Positions 1-9,625 of a DNA stretch of 64,000 bases are shown here, one piece after another. The stretch's first letter is position 1, and every line of letters starts with the position of its first letter. Under the pieces are notes generated by a model that was not told where the DNA came from, made no database searches, and saw nothing but the letters and a program-made list of their open reading frames with translations. This stretch comes from Gammaproteobacteria bacterium. Its GTDB lineage: Bacteria > Pseudomonadota > Gammaproteobacteria > Pseudomonadales > Azotimanducaceae. The position numbers were made by a program, and so were the translations under genes. The DNA is taken from contig QJYB01000068.1 of the NCBI GenBank assembly GCA_003247835.1, positions 1-64,000 of the forward strand, written 5' to 3'.

Positions 1-1514
1 GCCGGCCGGTCCTTCCACACCTCCCGCTCTGCACGCCGCGGATCGTTCTCCACCGAGCAAGGCACGTTGAAGATCAGCGTCGCGCGGCTTGCCGTGTCGT
101 AGGCAGGCCACTGCGGCAGTCCCGGGCCATTCGGATCTCCGCTGCGTGCGAAATTCACCCAGGCGCTGCTCATGGACCGGGCGAGCTCGTAGCGCTCCTC
201 ACCGGTACCTGTGAATGGCGAGATGTCGGGGTTGTTGAAGACGAACGGGATCTCCAGCGCGTGCGCCGACTTGAACAGCCCGCCCATGGCGTTGCTTTCG
301 AAGGTGAACAGATACATGAACACCGGCGCGCCGCCGGCGGCCACCTTCCGCTCCGCCAGCTGGATGGATCGCAGCCGCATGCCTTCGCTGCGGATGCCGA
401 TGTAGAGATCCCAGGGCGTGGCCTCGGGACGTTCCCTGCGGTAGAGCGCCAGGATCTCCCCGCGCCGGTCACCGAGCATCCTGTCCAGGCGCCGCTCCAG
501 ATCCTCCTCGCTGAGCCTGCGCCGCTTGGGATCACCGGCGGCAAAGAGCGCCGACTCGTCCTTATTGGTGCCGATCAGAATCGGCACGTTCAGAGCGCTC
601 GGTGCCGCCACCGGATCGAACGGATGCGCCGGCAGGTAGTGGCCGTCCACCACCGGCCGCAGTGACATGGCGCCGCCCGGTCCCTGGCCCGCCGTAGCCA
701 CCATGGCCTTCACCAGCTCCTCCGCGGGCAGGGTCTGCAGCTTCGCCACGTCAGAGGGGCCGAGTCCCAGCTCGTGCAGGAGCTTCGCCGCGTACTCCGT
801 CGCCGCACCGGCTTCCTGACCCTGCAGGCCGGGACCGCTCTGGATGATGGCGCGATGAAAAAGCCCTTCCGCGCACGGCATGGCGAGCAGGGTGCTCACC
901 TTCGCGCCGCCGCCGGACTCCCCGAAGATGGTCACGTTACCGGGATCGCCACCGAAGGCGGCAATGTTGTCCCGCACCCACTCCAGCGCCAGCACCGCAT
1001 CGAGCATGCCGGCGATGCCGGAACCGGCGAACGCATCGCCGGCAATCTCCGCCAGGTGCAGATAGCCGAAGACGTTGAGGCGATGATTGATGGTCACCAC
1101 CACCACGTCGCCGGAATGGGCAAGCTTTGCGCCGCTGTACCAGCCTTCCGAGCCGGAACCTTCCGCGAACCCGCGGCCGTGCAGCCAGAACAGCACCGGG
1201 CGTCGTGCCTGATCCGTGGCCGGCGTCCAGACATTCAGCGACAGACAGTCTTCCGTCAGGGGCAGGTCCGGCAGCGGCCCGATGGTTTTCTCGTCGGCCA
1301 GCCGGTTGTTACCGGCGAGCGCTCCGGCCTGCGGGCAGACCGGGCCGAACCGGGTCGCGTCCCGCACGCCCGTCCAGGGCTCAGCCGGCCGCGGTGGCTT
1401 GAAGCGATGCGCCCCGCCGGTCGGCGCGCCGTAGGGGATACCCCGGAACACCAGAACCTCTTCCTCCCGTCCGCCTTCCAGAGCGCCCAGCGTTGTCTCT
1501 ATTTTCTCCCCCAT
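1..1514 (-). CDS. Carboxylesterase type B family (3' end outside window)
   Basis: This is an alpha/beta hydrolase of the type B carboxylesterase (para-nitrobenzyl esterase) family, which hydrolyses carboxylic esters by a Ser-Glu-His triad. The frame is open from the ATG at 1514 to the window edge (about 504 residues), so only the last few dozen residues are missing. Visible family marks are FRGIPYG near the start, an oxyanion-hole HGRGF (usually HGGGF) and the nucleophile elbow GESGGG, which follows DPGNVTIF. The C-terminal region has [11 protein letters not shown] and ends in the usual ENDPRR segment. No signal peptide is visible. A good Shine-Dalgarno (AAGGGGAG) lies inside the end of the upstream hydrolase gene, one base away, so the two are cotranscribed. 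The substrate is unknown. Confidence 0.9.
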   Translation of the reverse strand, partial: MGEKIETTLGALEGGREEEVLVFRGIPYGAPTGGAHRFKPPRPAEPWTGVRDATRFGPVCPQAGALAGNNRLADEKTIGPLPDLPLTEDCLSLNVWTPATDQARRPVLFWLHGRGFAEGSGSEGWYSGAKLAHSGDVVVVTINHRLNVFGYLHLAEIAGDAFAGSGIAGMLDAVLALEWVRDNIAAFGGDPGNVTIFGESGGGAKVSTLLAMPCAEGLFHRAIIQSGPGLQGQEAGAATEYAAKLLHELGLGPSDVAKLQTLPAEELVKAMVATAGQGPGGAMSLRPVVDGHYLPAHPFDPVAAPSALNVPILIGTNKDESALFAAGDPKRRRLSEEDLERRLDRMLGDRRGEILALYRRERPEATPWDLYIGIRSEGMRLRSIQLAERKVAAGGAPVFMYLFTFESNAMGGLFKSAHALEIPFVFNNPDISPFTGTGEERYELARSMSSAWVNFARSGDPNGPGLPQWPAYDTASRATLIFNVPCSVENDPRRAEREVWKDRP

Positions 1515-1515
1515 G

Positions 1516-3582
1516 TCAGCTCCCCTTCTGTGTCTGTCGTGTCTGTGCCGTGAGCATGAGCCGGATGATGGCTTCCGTCACGTTCGGTTCAAGTCCCTCG
1601 GTGTGCCCCTTGTCGAGCCGGACGACGTCGGCCACCACCTCACCGCCGTCGCAATCCGGAAACACGTAGACCTCCGCCGTACCCGGTCGCGGGTCCAGGC
1701 CCCAGATCGGGCTGCGGTTCTCCTGGGGTCTCGAGTCGTAGACATAGCCCGCCCCGGTATCCACCACGTCAGCGAGCCGTTGCCGCGGACCGCAGCCGAG
1801 CTGCTCCGCCCAGCGCGACGTTTCCGGCAGCTTCAATCCCTTCTCCACCGGGATCTCTTGCTCACCGGTGACGTAGACGTGCGAGAACGCACCGTCGGGC
1901 AGGTTCTCCGCGTAAGCCACCAGACGCAGCGGCCCCGGTGGCAGCGTCACCCCCGGCGGCGGTGTGCCACGGGGAATCGGCGCCCGGATCTCGCTGCGCT
2001 CCGAGCCGAGGCGGCCACCCGAAAGACTGACCCAGCCGGTCAGCCGGTCGGCGAAGAAGCCGTCGTTGATGAGCCGGTTGGCCGTCTGGCCACCCTGGGA
2101 GTGACCAGCCAGCCAGAACGCTGAAATGTTCACGTCATCGAAGCGGTCGTAGACGTAGCTGACGATGTTCTTCAGGTGCTCATCGTCGTTCTCCGGCATC
2201 CATGCCCTTACCACACCGCTCGGCGTGGCCACAATCAGCCGGTACTTGTCAGTGAAATCCATGATGGGAAAGTAGTGCCGCTCCCAGTTGCCGATGGAGC
2301 CACCACCGTGCAGGTTGAGCACGAACACCACGTTCTCGCCCGGCGAGAGATCACAGGGATAGTCCAGAAAGAAGTTCCTACCGGTGGCGAGATCCGTGGC
2401 GTTGCCCCGTTGGGCGATGACGTCCGCGGCGCAGTTAGCGGCCGGACAGTGGTATTCCGGATTGCGGCAGGCCACCCCGTCGATGGTCACAGGACCACTC
2501 AGCGCCGCATCACGGCGCGCCAGCGCCTGAATGCGCCCACCCGGCGCCGACACCATGAGCGAGACCAGCGTCTCGGTGACATGGGGCTCGAGTCCCTCGG
2601 TGTGCCCCTTGCCCATGCGGACCACATCCGCCACGACCCGGCCGTCACGGCAGCCGGGATAGACGTAGACGTCGGCCGTGCCCGGACCCGGCAGCAGACC
2701 CCAGGCCGGATTGGGCGGATCCTGCCGGGAGCCGTCGTAGACGTATCCCGCCTTCGTGTCGGTCACCACCTCCGCGTCGGTCCGCTCGTCACAGTCGTAC
2801 CAGTCCGCCAGCAGGGTGGTGTCCGGGACACCATTGGCATCCATCTCCCGCTCGCCAGTGGTGTAGATGAAGGAAATGTCCTCTGTCGGACGGGTGACGA
2901 GCAGCTCCGCGGCACGCTGAAAGCTCGCCCGCATGTCGGCCATGCGTGCCCGCGCTTCCGCGGTCTGGCTGCCGGGCGACGGCGGCGGTCCAAAGCGCTC
3001 TGCCCGGCCCGGATTGCCACCCAGGCGTCCGCCCGAGAGGCTGATCCAGCCATCGACGCGTTCGGCGAAAAACGGCTGTCGCAGCAGGCGGTTGGACGTC
3101 ATCCCGCCCTGGGAGTGACCGGCGAGCCAGAAGGCCCGGATGTTCGCGGCGCCGACCTGCTTCGTCACGGAACGGACGATGTCCATCAGGTAGCCGTCGT
3201 CCGCCTCGGTCCAGACGCGGATCGGCGAGTTGGGCGTGGCCACCACCAGCCGGAAATCGTCCACGTAGTCGAGCAGCGGAAAGTAGTGGCGCTGCCAGTT
3301 GCCGTAGGAACCACCGCCGTGCAGGTTCAGCACGAAGGTCACCGGCTCACCGACCTCGAGGTCACAGGGATAGTCGAGGAAGTAGGTGCGCCGAGTTTCC
3401 ATGTCCACCACCGGGCCCTGGTTGATGACCCGATCGGCCGGGCAGTTCTCGTCCGGACAGTGCAGGTAGGGCGGGTCCGTGCACACCGCACCATCGATCA
3501 TCAGTCGTTCAGCGGCTGCCGCCAGCGATACCGGCAATACCAGCAGTGCCGTCCACAGCAGGCGCATTCCGTCTCCCCTCAT
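1516..3582 (-). CDS. Secreted tandem-duplicated alpha/beta hydrolase (two PHB-depolymerase/feruloyl-esterase-like domains)
   Basis: The 688-residue product has a signal peptide (hydrophobic stretch 7-23) and then two homologous copies of one alpha/beta hydrolase domain, about residues 26-350 and 364-688. Each copy has the oxyanion motif LNLHGGGS followed by GNW-RHYFP, a nucleophile elbow AGHSQGG (Ser157 and Ser495) and a distal KGHTEGLEP that probably carries the catalytic His. Each also begins with a Cys-rich lead (CxxxxxxxCPxxNC) and has FLDYPCD before the core. Both copies therefore look catalytically intact. The start ATG overlaps the MarR stop (ATGA). A second ATG at 3567 with its own AGGGGAG is equally plausible and still leaves a signal peptide. 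It is probably a periplasmic or secreted esterase; the substrate cannot be read from sequence. Confidence 0.85.
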   Translation of the reverse strand: MRGDGMRLLWTALLVLPVSLAAAAERLMIDGAVCTDPPYLHCPDENCPADRVINQGPVVDMETRRTYFLDYPCDLEVGEPVTFVLNLHGGGSYGNWQRHYFPLLDYVDDFRLVVATPNSPIRVWTEADDGYLMDIVRSVTKQVGAANIRAFWLAGHSQGGMTSNRLLRQPFFAERVDGWISLSGGRLGGNPGRAERFGPPPSPGSQTAEARARMADMRASFQRAAELLVTRPTEDISFIYTTGEREMDANGVPDTTLLADWYDCDERTDAEVVTDTKAGYVYDGSRQDPPNPAWGLLPGPGTADVYVYPGCRDGRVVADVVRMGKGHTEGLEPHVTETLVSLMVSAPGGRIQALARRDAALSGPVTIDGVACRNPEYHCPAANCAADVIAQRGNATDLATGRNFFLDYPCDLSPGENVVFVLNLHGGGSIGNWERHYFPIMDFTDKYRLIVATPSGVVRAWMPENDDEHLKNIVSYVYDRFDDVNISAFWLAGHSQGGQTANRLINDGFFADRLTGWVSLSGGRLGSERSEIRAPIPRGTPPPGVTLPPGPLRLVAYAENLPDGAFSHVYVTGEQEIPVEKGLKLPETSRWAEQLGCGPRQRLADVVDTGAGYVYDSRPQENRSPIWGLDPRPGTAEVYVFPDCDGGEVVADVVRLDKGHTEGLEPNVTEAIIRLMLTAQTRQTQKGS

Positions 3583-4046
3583 TGTGCTCTCCCCTTTATT
3601 TCTTCCCGACCCCGGCGGCCTTCCCGCCAGCGGTTGAATCGTTCCCGCCGGCGGTGATTCCAGGCGCGGTAGAACGGATCGAGCAGCTCGTCCGTTTCGC
3701 GCACCAGATCCTCACCGAGAAACCGTTCCAGCGCGGACTGCATGTTCCGTTCGAAGGCGTGGAACGCGGCGAGGCCGGCCTTCGTGATGCGGATGACATA
3801 GGCGCGACCATCCTGGGGATCCGGCGAGCGCTCGATCCAGCCGTTGGCTTCCAGGCGTCCGACCAGCGCGGTCACCCCCGGCTTACGCAGCTTGCTGACC
3901 ACAGTGAACTCTGCTGCCCGACGCGGTTCCTCGTGCAGGAAGTGCAGCATGTAGTACTGGCTCATGGTCATGGGCAGGCCGTCAGCTGCCCGCTCGAGCT
4001 GCTGATGCAGGTACAGGAGTGTCCTGACCAGTTGCCGCTCGCTCAC
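3579..4046 (-). CDS. MarR-family transcriptional regulator
   Basis: This 155-residue protein has the winged-helix layout of MarR: the recognition-helix stretch RKPGVTALVGRLEANGWIER, then the wing SPDPQDGRAYVIRITKAG, then a dimerisation helix. The start is GTG at 4046 behind a GGGGGGAG tract. It is the first gene of the minus-strand operon and overlaps the tandem hydrolase by the ATGA tetranucleotide, so it probably controls the two esterase genes and itself. MarR proteins are usually relieved by small phenolic or acidic ligands, which would suit an ester-hydrolysis product, but that is inference. Confidence 0.88.
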   Translation of the reverse strand: MSERQLVRTLLYLHQQLERAADGLPMTMSQYYMLHFLHEEPRRAAEFTVVSKLRKPGVTALVGRLEANGWIERSPDPQDGRAYVIRITKAGLAAFHAFERNMQSALERFLGEDLVRETDELLDPFYRAWNHRRRERFNRWREGRRGREEIKGRAQ

Positions 4047-4101
4047 CGCTCCCCCCCGGATCCGGCGTCGGGAAAGCTTAGCACATGGTTCGATGATTGA
4101 A

Positions 4102-4824
4102 CTATTCGCGTTGCGCCGGTGAATCGAGAGTCCCGGTGATGGACTTCCGCTGGGAGACCTCGATCCAGTTGCCGTCCGGATCCCGGACGAAGCTGATGTG
4201 GGCTACCTCGCCGATCCGCACCGGCGCCATGCCTTCGCGACCACCCCGGGCCAGCACCGATTCGTGAACTCCCCGCACGTCGAAGACCTGCAGCGTGATG
4301 TAGCGGTATCCCCTGGCCTGCTGGACCGGGTCCGGCACCGCGTCGCCTTCGCTGAGCTCGAGCTCGGAGATGCCGACGTCGAACAATCCCGGGCGCCGTT
4401 CCGGGAGACCGAGCGCGTCCCCATAAAAAGCACGATGCCGCTCGAGGTCCGTCACCACCATCGACAACCGGAGCTGGCGGATGCCCTCCCATCCTTCCGG
4501 AACGAGCCGCACAACGTTGCCGTCGGGATCCGCCAGCAGTCGCGGCTCGTCGAGACCGGCCCGGGCCAGATGCAGGGTCCTGAAACCGGCGGGCGGGCTT
4601 TCCGGCAGCGGGTCCCGGGCATGGTTCACCTTCAGCACGCTGTCGCCGACGGCATGCCGGTACTGCTCGAGCTGCACGCCGAGCGTCAGCATTTCGGAAA
4701 AGGGTACACCTACGTCCTGCTGCCAGAACGCCAGCGCAGGTGCGATGCGGTTGGTGAAGAGCCCCACGTCCAGGGCCGGTTTTGCCAGTTCCAGTTCGTC
4801 CTCCCACCGGCTGCGACGTAACAT
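4102..4824 (-). CDS. Two-domain VOC (glyoxalase/bleomycin resistance) family protein
   Basis: The product has about 240 residues and contains two consecutive VOC modules. The first is degenerate (LADPDGNVVRLV at its end). The second is clearer, with LSMVVTDLERHRAFYGDALGL, YITLQVFDV and the closing FVRDPDGNWIEVSQR. VOC proteins bind a divalent metal and act as isomerases, lyases or dioxygenases. I chose the ATG at 4824 (MLRRSRWEDE), not the longer open frame from 4899, because the extra 25 residues have no family character. It is transcribed divergently from the MDR oxidoreductase 77 bases away and could share its regulation. Function is not assignable beyond fold. Confidence 0.8.
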   Translation of the reverse strand: MLRRSRWEDELELAKPALDVGLFTNRIAPALAFWQQDVGVPFSEMLTLGVQLEQYRHAVGDSVLKVNHARDPLPESPPAGFRTLHLARAGLDEPRLLADPDGNVVRLVPEGWEGIRQLRLSMVVTDLERHRAFYGDALGLPERRPGLFDVGISELELSEGDAVPDPVQQARGYRYITLQVFDVRGVHESVLARGGREGMAPVRIGEVAHISFVRDPDGNWIEVSQRKSITGTLDSPAQRE

Positions 4825-4901
4825 CGGAATTCCGGGTCTGCCGGTTCCGCACCACCCGTCAGCTGGGTGACAATACCCGCCAATCTCGGGGGAGATCACG
4901 G

Positions 4902-5903
4902 ATGCGTCAAGTCACCATCAATGAACGCGGCATCGAGGGCCTCGCGGTTTCCGAAGCCGCGGATCCGGAGCCGGGCGCCGGTGAGGTGCTCATCCGCATG
5001 CACAGCACGTCGCTCAACTACCGGGATCTCATGACCGTGAAGATGGCCGGCGCGCACCAGCCTGGTCTGGTCCCCAATTCCTGCGGCGCGGGCACCGTCA
5101 TCGCAACCGGTCCGGGGGTCACGCGGGTAGCCACGGGGGATCGCGTTTCGCCCATGTTCTTCCAGAAGTGGCTGGCGGGACCGCCGACCCGCGATGCGCT
5201 CGGTTCGGCACTGGGCGGACCCATCGACGGCTGCCTGCGGGAGCTGATGGTGCTCTCTGAAGAGGGTGTCACGAAGATTCCGGACTACATGAGCTTCGAC
5301 GAAGCCGCCACCCTGCCCTGCGCCGGGCTCACGGCCTGGCGGGGGCTCATCGAGGAGGGCCGACTCACAGCCGGCGAAGTGGTGCTGGTGCAGGGCACCG
5401 GCGGGGTGTCCATGTTCGCGCTGCAGTTCGCCAAGCTGTCCGGCGCCGAGGTCATACTCACCTCGTCCTCGGACGAGAAGCTCGAGCACGGCCGGCAGCT
5501 GGGCGCCGATCACACCATCAACTACCGCAGCACACCCGACTGGGCAGCCGAGGTGCACCGCATCACCGGCGGCCGCGGCGCCGATCACATCGTCGAGGTC
5601 GGGGGGGCGAACACGCTGCAGCAATCCATCGCGGCCGTGGCGCTCGGCGGGCACATTCACGTGATCGGCGTGCTCGGTGGCTTCGTCAACGACATCAACG
5701 TGGCGGAGCTGTTCCGCACCAACGCGAAGATTCACGGCATCACGGTCGGCAGCCGGCACATGTTCGAGAACATGATCCGCGCCATGACCGTGGCGGAAAC
5801 CCACCCCGTCATCGATCGCACGTTCCCGATGGCGCAGTGCCGCGAGGCATTCGCCCTCATGGAACGGGGTGGCCACTTCGGCAAGATCATCATCCATCAC
5901 TGA
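4902..5903 (+). CDS. Zinc-independent MDR alcohol dehydrogenase / quinone-oxidoreductase-like protein
   Basis: This is a medium-chain dehydrogenase/reductase of about 333 residues. It has the N-terminal GroES-like domain (STSLNYRDLMTVKM) and a Rossmann NAD(P) domain with VLVQGTGGVSMFALQFAK followed by LTSSSDEKLEHGRQLGADHTI. The usual catalytic-zinc Cys/His set is absent, as in the quinone-oxidoreductase/enoyl-reductase branch. The start ATG at 4902 has a GGGGGAG Shine-Dalgarno. The DUF1993 gene starts 32 bases downstream and is probably cotranscribed. It is a cytoplasmic NADPH-dependent reductase or dehydrogenase; the substrate is unknown. Confidence 0.88.
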   Translation: MRQVTINERGIEGLAVSEAADPEPGAGEVLIRMHSTSLNYRDLMTVKMAGAHQPGLVPNSCGAGTVIATGPGVTRVATGDRVSPMFFQKWLAGPPTRDALGSALGGPIDGCLRELMVLSEEGVTKIPDYMSFDEAATLPCAGLTAWRGLIEEGRLTAGEVVLVQGTGGVSMFALQFAKLSGAEVILTSSSDEKLEHGRQLGADHTINYRSTPDWAAEVHRITGGRGADHIVEVGGANTLQQSIAAVALGGHIHVIGVLGGFVNDINVAELFRTNAKIHGITVGSRHMFENMIRAMTVAETHPVIDRTFPMAQCREAFALMERGGHFGKIIIHH

Positions 5904-5935
5904 ACCTTCCGTTACCTGCAACAAGGAAACTCACC

Positions 5936-6457
5936 ATGGCTATCTCGCTCTACGACATCAGCGTTGCGTCTTACCTACAGACGCTCGGCGCCGTCAGCGG
6001 CTTTCTCGACAAAGGCAGAAGTTACTGCACGGACAAAGGCATCGATCTGACGGAGATCGTCGAGACCCGTCTGTACTCCGACATGCTGCCGTTCCGCTTC
6101 CAGGTGATCTCCGTGGTGCACCACTCACTCGGCGCCATCAAGGGCATCCAGGCCGGCGAGTTCAGCCCGCCTGCCGGTTACGGCGAGCCGGACTACGACG
6201 GTCTGCAGGCGCTGGTGGCCAGCACCAGAGCGGAACTGGAAGCACTGGACCGGGAGGCGGTGAACGCGCTGGAAGACAAGGACGTGGTGTTTGCGATCGG
6301 TGACCGCCGGATGCCGTTCGTTGCCCAGGACTTCGTGCTGTCGTTCTCGCTGCCGAATTTCCACTTCCATGCCGCCACGGCCTACGACATCCTCCGCATC
6401 GAAGGCGTACCCATCGGCAAGCGGGACTACATGGGCCCGCTGCGTATGAAGCGCTAG
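5936..6457 (+). CDS. DUF1993 family protein
   Basis: The 173-residue product matches the DUF1993 pattern: an N-terminal MAISLYDISVASYLQTLGAV, a central HHSLGAIKGI and a C-terminal LPNFHFHAATAYDILR-EGVPIGKRDYMG segment. The family adopts a four-helix DinB-like fold and has no established enzymatic role. The gene follows the MDR oxidoreductase by 32 bases on the same strand, with AAGGAAAC before the ATG. There is no signal peptide and no membrane segment. Confidence 0.85.
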   Translation: MAISLYDISVASYLQTLGAVSGFLDKGRSYCTDKGIDLTEIVETRLYSDMLPFRFQVISVVHHSLGAIKGIQAGEFSPPAGYGEPDYDGLQALVASTRAELEALDREAVNALEDKDVVFAIGDRRMPFVAQDFVLSFSLPNFHFHAATAYDILRIEGVPIGKRDYMGPLRMKR

Positions 6458-6491
6458 CAGACCCGTTCAGGTTTCCGGTGCGGGAGATCGG

Positions 6492-7151
6492 TTACGACTC
6501 GCGCGCCGGATTCTTGAAACGTTCTGTCAGGGCGTTCACGTTGTCGCGGTGGGTGATCAGCACCACTTCGTCGCCCACGACGAGCGCCACCTGATCGTCC
6601 GGAATCAGCAGTTCTCCGCCCCGATACAGACAGATGATCCGCGTCCGCTTGGGCAGCTCGAGCGCCGCTAAGTCCCCGGCTTCCTTCTCGCCGGCGACGA
6701 AGGAGAACACCCGCGCTTCCTCGCGGATCATGGTGGAGAACGCCAGCGGATCCCGCCCTTCGAAGAGATCTGCGAGATGCACGCCAACAGCACGGGAGGG
6801 AATGATGGTGTCCTCCAGGCCGAGCTCCAGACAGATGTGCTCGAGCTCCGGATCATCGATCTTGGTGACGATCCGGCCGAACCCCAGGGAACGTCCCACG
6901 AGGCTCGCGATCATGTTGCTCTTGTCGTCGCCGGTCAGACAGTAGAGGACGGTGGTGTGCTGAGGATCGGCTTCCCGCAGGATGGCGGGCCGGCTGCCGT
7001 CGCCACAGATGAAGCCGCAATCGAGCTCCTGGGACAGGGATCGGATGCGCTCCTGATCCTGCTCGACGACGACCACCTCGTGCCCGCGTTTGACCAGCAC
7101 CCGCGCCGTGTTCACGGCCAGAGATCCAGCGCCTACAAATACGGCCCTCAT
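6492..7151 (-). CDS. trkA: Trk potassium uptake regulatory subunit TrkA (single RCK unit)
   Basis: The 219-residue protein has an RCK_N Rossmann domain starting MRAVFVGAGSLAVNTARVL, with VVVVEQDQERI after beta strand 2, and a C-terminal RCK_C/TrkA_C domain (FSFVAGEKEAGDLAALELPK to LITHRDNVNAL). It is one RCK_N-RCK_C unit, half the length of the duplicated E. coli TrkA and like Ktr/short TrkA subunits. It gates the TrkH channel by NAD(H) or nucleotide binding on the cytoplasmic face. The ATG at 7151 overlaps the trkH stop as ATGA. A longer in-frame extension to 7790 lies antiparallel or alternate-frame to trkH and is not real. Confidence 0.92.
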   Translation of the reverse strand: MRAVFVGAGSLAVNTARVLVKRGHEVVVVEQDQERIRSLSQELDCGFICGDGSRPAILREADPQHTTVLYCLTGDDKSNMIASLVGRSLGFGRIVTKIDDPELEHICLELGLEDTIIPSRAVGVHLADLFEGRDPLAFSTMIREEARVFSFVAGEKEAGDLAALELPKRTRIICLYRGGELLIPDDQVALVVGDEVVLITHRDNVNALTERFKNPARES

Positions 7152-8608
7152 CTGCTTTCGATCCGTCTTCCCAGCCAGGTGCGCGGGTAAAGTACCACCA
7201 GCAGCGCGAGTATTTCCAACCGGCCGGCGAGCATGTCGAGACAGAGCACCAGCTTCAGTGGTGCGGGGAGATCCGGACCGGCCACACCGGCGGAAAGGCC
7301 TACGGTACCCGTGGCCGAGACCACATCGAACAGGGCATCGAACACAGGTTCGCCACCGGCCGCCATCACCAGCCATGACAGGACGACGGTCAGCAGAAAC
7401 AGCACCGTGACGACCAGCGCCCGCTGCACGTCCTCCGGAGCAAGGCTGCGTCCGCCCAGCCGCAGGTCCGTCACGGCGTGGCTCGACATGGAGGTCCGGC
7501 GTATCACGAAGCCCACGACCCGGGTGAGCACGAGCAGACGCAGGACCTTGATGCCACCCGCCGTGGAACCGACGCTGCCACCGACCAGCATGGCCAGGAT
7601 CATGATCAGCTTTGCTGCATCGCTGACTCCTCCCACATCCAGTGTCGAAAAACCCGCGGTGGTCTGGGCGGAACCGCCCAGCAGGCTGCCGTGATACGCC
7701 GCCTGCCGCCAGCTCATACCGTCGATGTGGTGCAGGATCAGCATCAACCCCACCGCCACCACGACGACCATCACGGGCAGCGCCCACCATTCCGGATTAC
7801 CCGTGAGGGCCAGACGACGCTGGCTCGCCAGATGGAAGTAGAGCAGCAGGGGCATGGCGCCGAGCAGCGAGGCACCGATGGTAATGAACGGCGCCGCCAC
7901 GGAAGGCATGTCCGCCAGGCTGTTCTCGTAACCGGAAAAGCCGCCGGTGGAAACGGCGGTCAGCGCGTGCAGCAATGCCTGGAAGCCGTCGTCGAGAGCG
8001 AGCCAGAGTGCTGCGATGACGAAGGCGGTGAGGATCAGGTACACCACCAGGACCCGGCGTGAGTAGTGTCTGGCCGATGCCGGCAGATTCTCCGGCGTGT
8101 CCAGACCGGCCAGGCGTCGCGCTCCGGACTGCATCCGCAGCACCAGGGCGATGGAGAAAACGGCAATGCCGAGGCCGCCGTACCACTGCATCCAGGCCCG
8201 CGTCAGCTTGAGACCGGGGCTGTAGGAGAACGCCGGAGAAACGGTGCTGAGACCGGTGGTGGTAACCGCAGAGATGGACTCGAACAGGGCATCCTCGAGG
8301 GGCAGCCCTTCCCCTGAATACGGGAGCAGCATGACGAGCGACGCAAGCAGGAACGTGAGCGTGACGATGACCAGCGCCTCGTTCTCCTGCAGTTGCATCG
8401 GCGTGGCCATGCGCCGGCCCGGCAGCCAGACCACCGCCAGCAATCCCACGACGACAGCAAGATTGGTGGCCAGTCGCAGCTCGTCCAGCAGGGCCGCGCC
8501 GAGCAGGGGTACCAGGGTCAGCGCGGCGAGCGCCAGCGAGAGCCGGCTCAGGTAATAGCCCAGTACCGCGGGTCGGACGGCATAGCTCAGGGCCGCCGCG
8601 CTGTCCAT
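7148..8608 (-). CDS. trkH: Trk potassium uptake channel subunit TrkH
   Basis: This 486-residue inner-membrane protein has about ten hydrophobic segments and the fourfold pore-loop signature of the Trk/Ktr/HKT superfamily. The pore loops read VTTTGLST, AVSTGGFSG, QTTAGFSTLD and SATGTVGLS, and each keeps the selectivity-filter Gly. With TrkA it forms the low-affinity potassium uptake system. It is the first gene of a two-gene operon and trkA overlaps its stop by four bases. The neighbouring MBL hydrolase gene ends 22 bases upstream on the same strand, so readthrough from the catabolic block is possible. Confidence 0.93.
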   Translation of the reverse strand: MDSAAALSYAVRPAVLGYYLSRLSLALAALTLVPLLGAALLDELRLATNLAVVVGLLAVVWLPGRRMATPMQLQENEALVIVTLTFLLASLVMLLPYSGEGLPLEDALFESISAVTTTGLSTVSPAFSYSPGLKLTRAWMQWYGGLGIAVFSIALVLRMQSGARRLAGLDTPENLPASARHYSRRVLVVYLILTAFVIAALWLALDDGFQALLHALTAVSTGGFSGYENSLADMPSVAAPFITIGASLLGAMPLLLYFHLASQRRLALTGNPEWWALPVMVVVVAVGLMLILHHIDGMSWRQAAYHGSLLGGSAQTTAGFSTLDVGGVSDAAKLIMILAMLVGGSVGSTAGGIKVLRLLVLTRVVGFVIRRTSMSSHAVTDLRLGGRSLAPEDVQRALVVTVLFLLTVVLSWLVMAAGGEPVFDALFDVVSATGTVGLSAGVAGPDLPAPLKLVLCLDMLAGRLEILALLVVLYPRTWLGRRIESR

Positions 8609-8630
8609 CAGGCTTTTCCGGCGCCGGACG

Positions 8631-9587
8631 TCAGCGCTGCCGGTCCTTCTTCAGACGCGACATGAGCCCGAACAGGGCGGCCGCGTCCGCCGGCGAGTCG
8701 TCACCGTTGAGCCCGCGATAGATGGTGTTCACTGTTACGGCGATCCGCTCGAAGTCACCCCAGCTCTGATAGTCACCGAGGGCGATGTCGAACGCCGCCT
8801 CCTCCGCGCTGAGTCCTGCCGCGTGACGCTTGCGCGTCTCCTCGTTCACGAAGATCAGGTAGTCGCGCATCACGGCAACACCAGCCCGGTCCGTAATCGG
8901 TCCGTGGCCGGGAACCACTACGTCCACGTCGTGCTCGATGATCTGATCGCAAGCCCGGATCCAGTTGTCCACCGGACCCGCCCACATGATGGGTGTGCCG
9001 TCGACGAAGAGAATGTCGCCGGTGTAGACCACCCGGTCTTGCGGAACGTACACCAGCACGTCACCGAGCGTGTGGGCAGGACCCACCTCCACGAGATGGA
9101 CATCCTTGTCACCGACCTTCACGTCCAGCGAACCGGAGAAGGTCTTTGTGGGCATCCTCAGGGTGATGCCCGCGAAATCGAAGTCGCCGAAACAGTACTG
9201 GAAGAACTCCCCCACCTCACCCATGGAAGGTGCTGCTTCCATCATCCGCGCCATCACGGCCGGCGGCAGCTCTTCCATCTCATGGGCACCCGCCTTCGAG
9301 GCGATGATCTCGGCATTCTCGATCAGCCGATTGCCGTAGGTGTGATCGCCGTTGGCGTGGGTGTTGACCAGAGTGGTGACATCACTACCACCGATACCCG
9401 TGGCAGCACGCATGGTGGCCAGCATTTCTGCCGTCAGCTTCTCGTCGAAAAGCGTATCCACCAGCAGCGACTGATCGCCATCGACCACGAGACCCGCGTT
9501 GCTGTAGCCCCAGGTGCCGGTCGGCTGCAGGTACGCGTACTGACCGTTGCCGATCTCGTGCAGTCCCTTGGTGAATGCCCAGCTCAT
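8631..9587 (-). CDS. MBL-fold metallo-hydrolase with HxNxDH motif
   Basis: The 318-residue protein has the metallo-beta-lactamase fold: LVVDGDQSLLVDTLFD, then the metal motif THANGDHTYGN, then GPAHTLGD, VVYTGDILF and VVPGHGP. The second ligand of the canonical HxHxDH is Asn here. This is seen in a subset of MBL hydrolases and would leave one zinc site altered. There is no signal peptide. The start ATG has a GGAGGAG Shine-Dalgarno. It is the last gene of the minus-strand catabolic arm led from the operator at 14282, so it probably hydrolyses an ester, thioester or lactone intermediate of that pathway. Confidence 0.87.
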   Translation of the reverse strand: MSWAFTKGLHEIGNGQYAYLQPTGTWGYSNAGLVVDGDQSLLVDTLFDEKLTAEMLATMRAATGIGGSDVTTLVNTHANGDHTYGNRLIENAEIIASKAGAHEMEELPPAVMARMMEAAPSMGEVGEFFQYCFGDFDFAGITLRMPTKTFSGSLDVKVGDKDVHLVEVGPAHTLGDVLVYVPQDRVVYTGDILFVDGTPIMWAGPVDNWIRACDQIIEHDVDVVVPGHGPITDRAGVAVMRDYLIFVNEETRKRHAAGLSAEEAAFDIALGDYQSWGDFERIAVTVNTIYRGLNGDDSPADAAALFGLMSRLKKDRQR

Positions 9588-9625
9588 ATCTCCTCCCTTT
9601 CCCCGTCTGCTTTCCCGAAAGTCCG

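Noticed and set aside
2176-3657. 493-codon plus-strand open frame opposite the tandem hydrolase.
   Set aside because: It is a GC-rich antisense shadow. It has a low-complexity Arg/His/Val composition and no motif, while the minus-strand frame has full catalytic motifs and a ribosome site.
7152-7790. N-terminal extension of TrkA to 432 residues.
   Set aside because: The added part is an alternate frame of trkH. The RCK domain begins exactly at the ATG at 7151, which overlaps the trkH stop.
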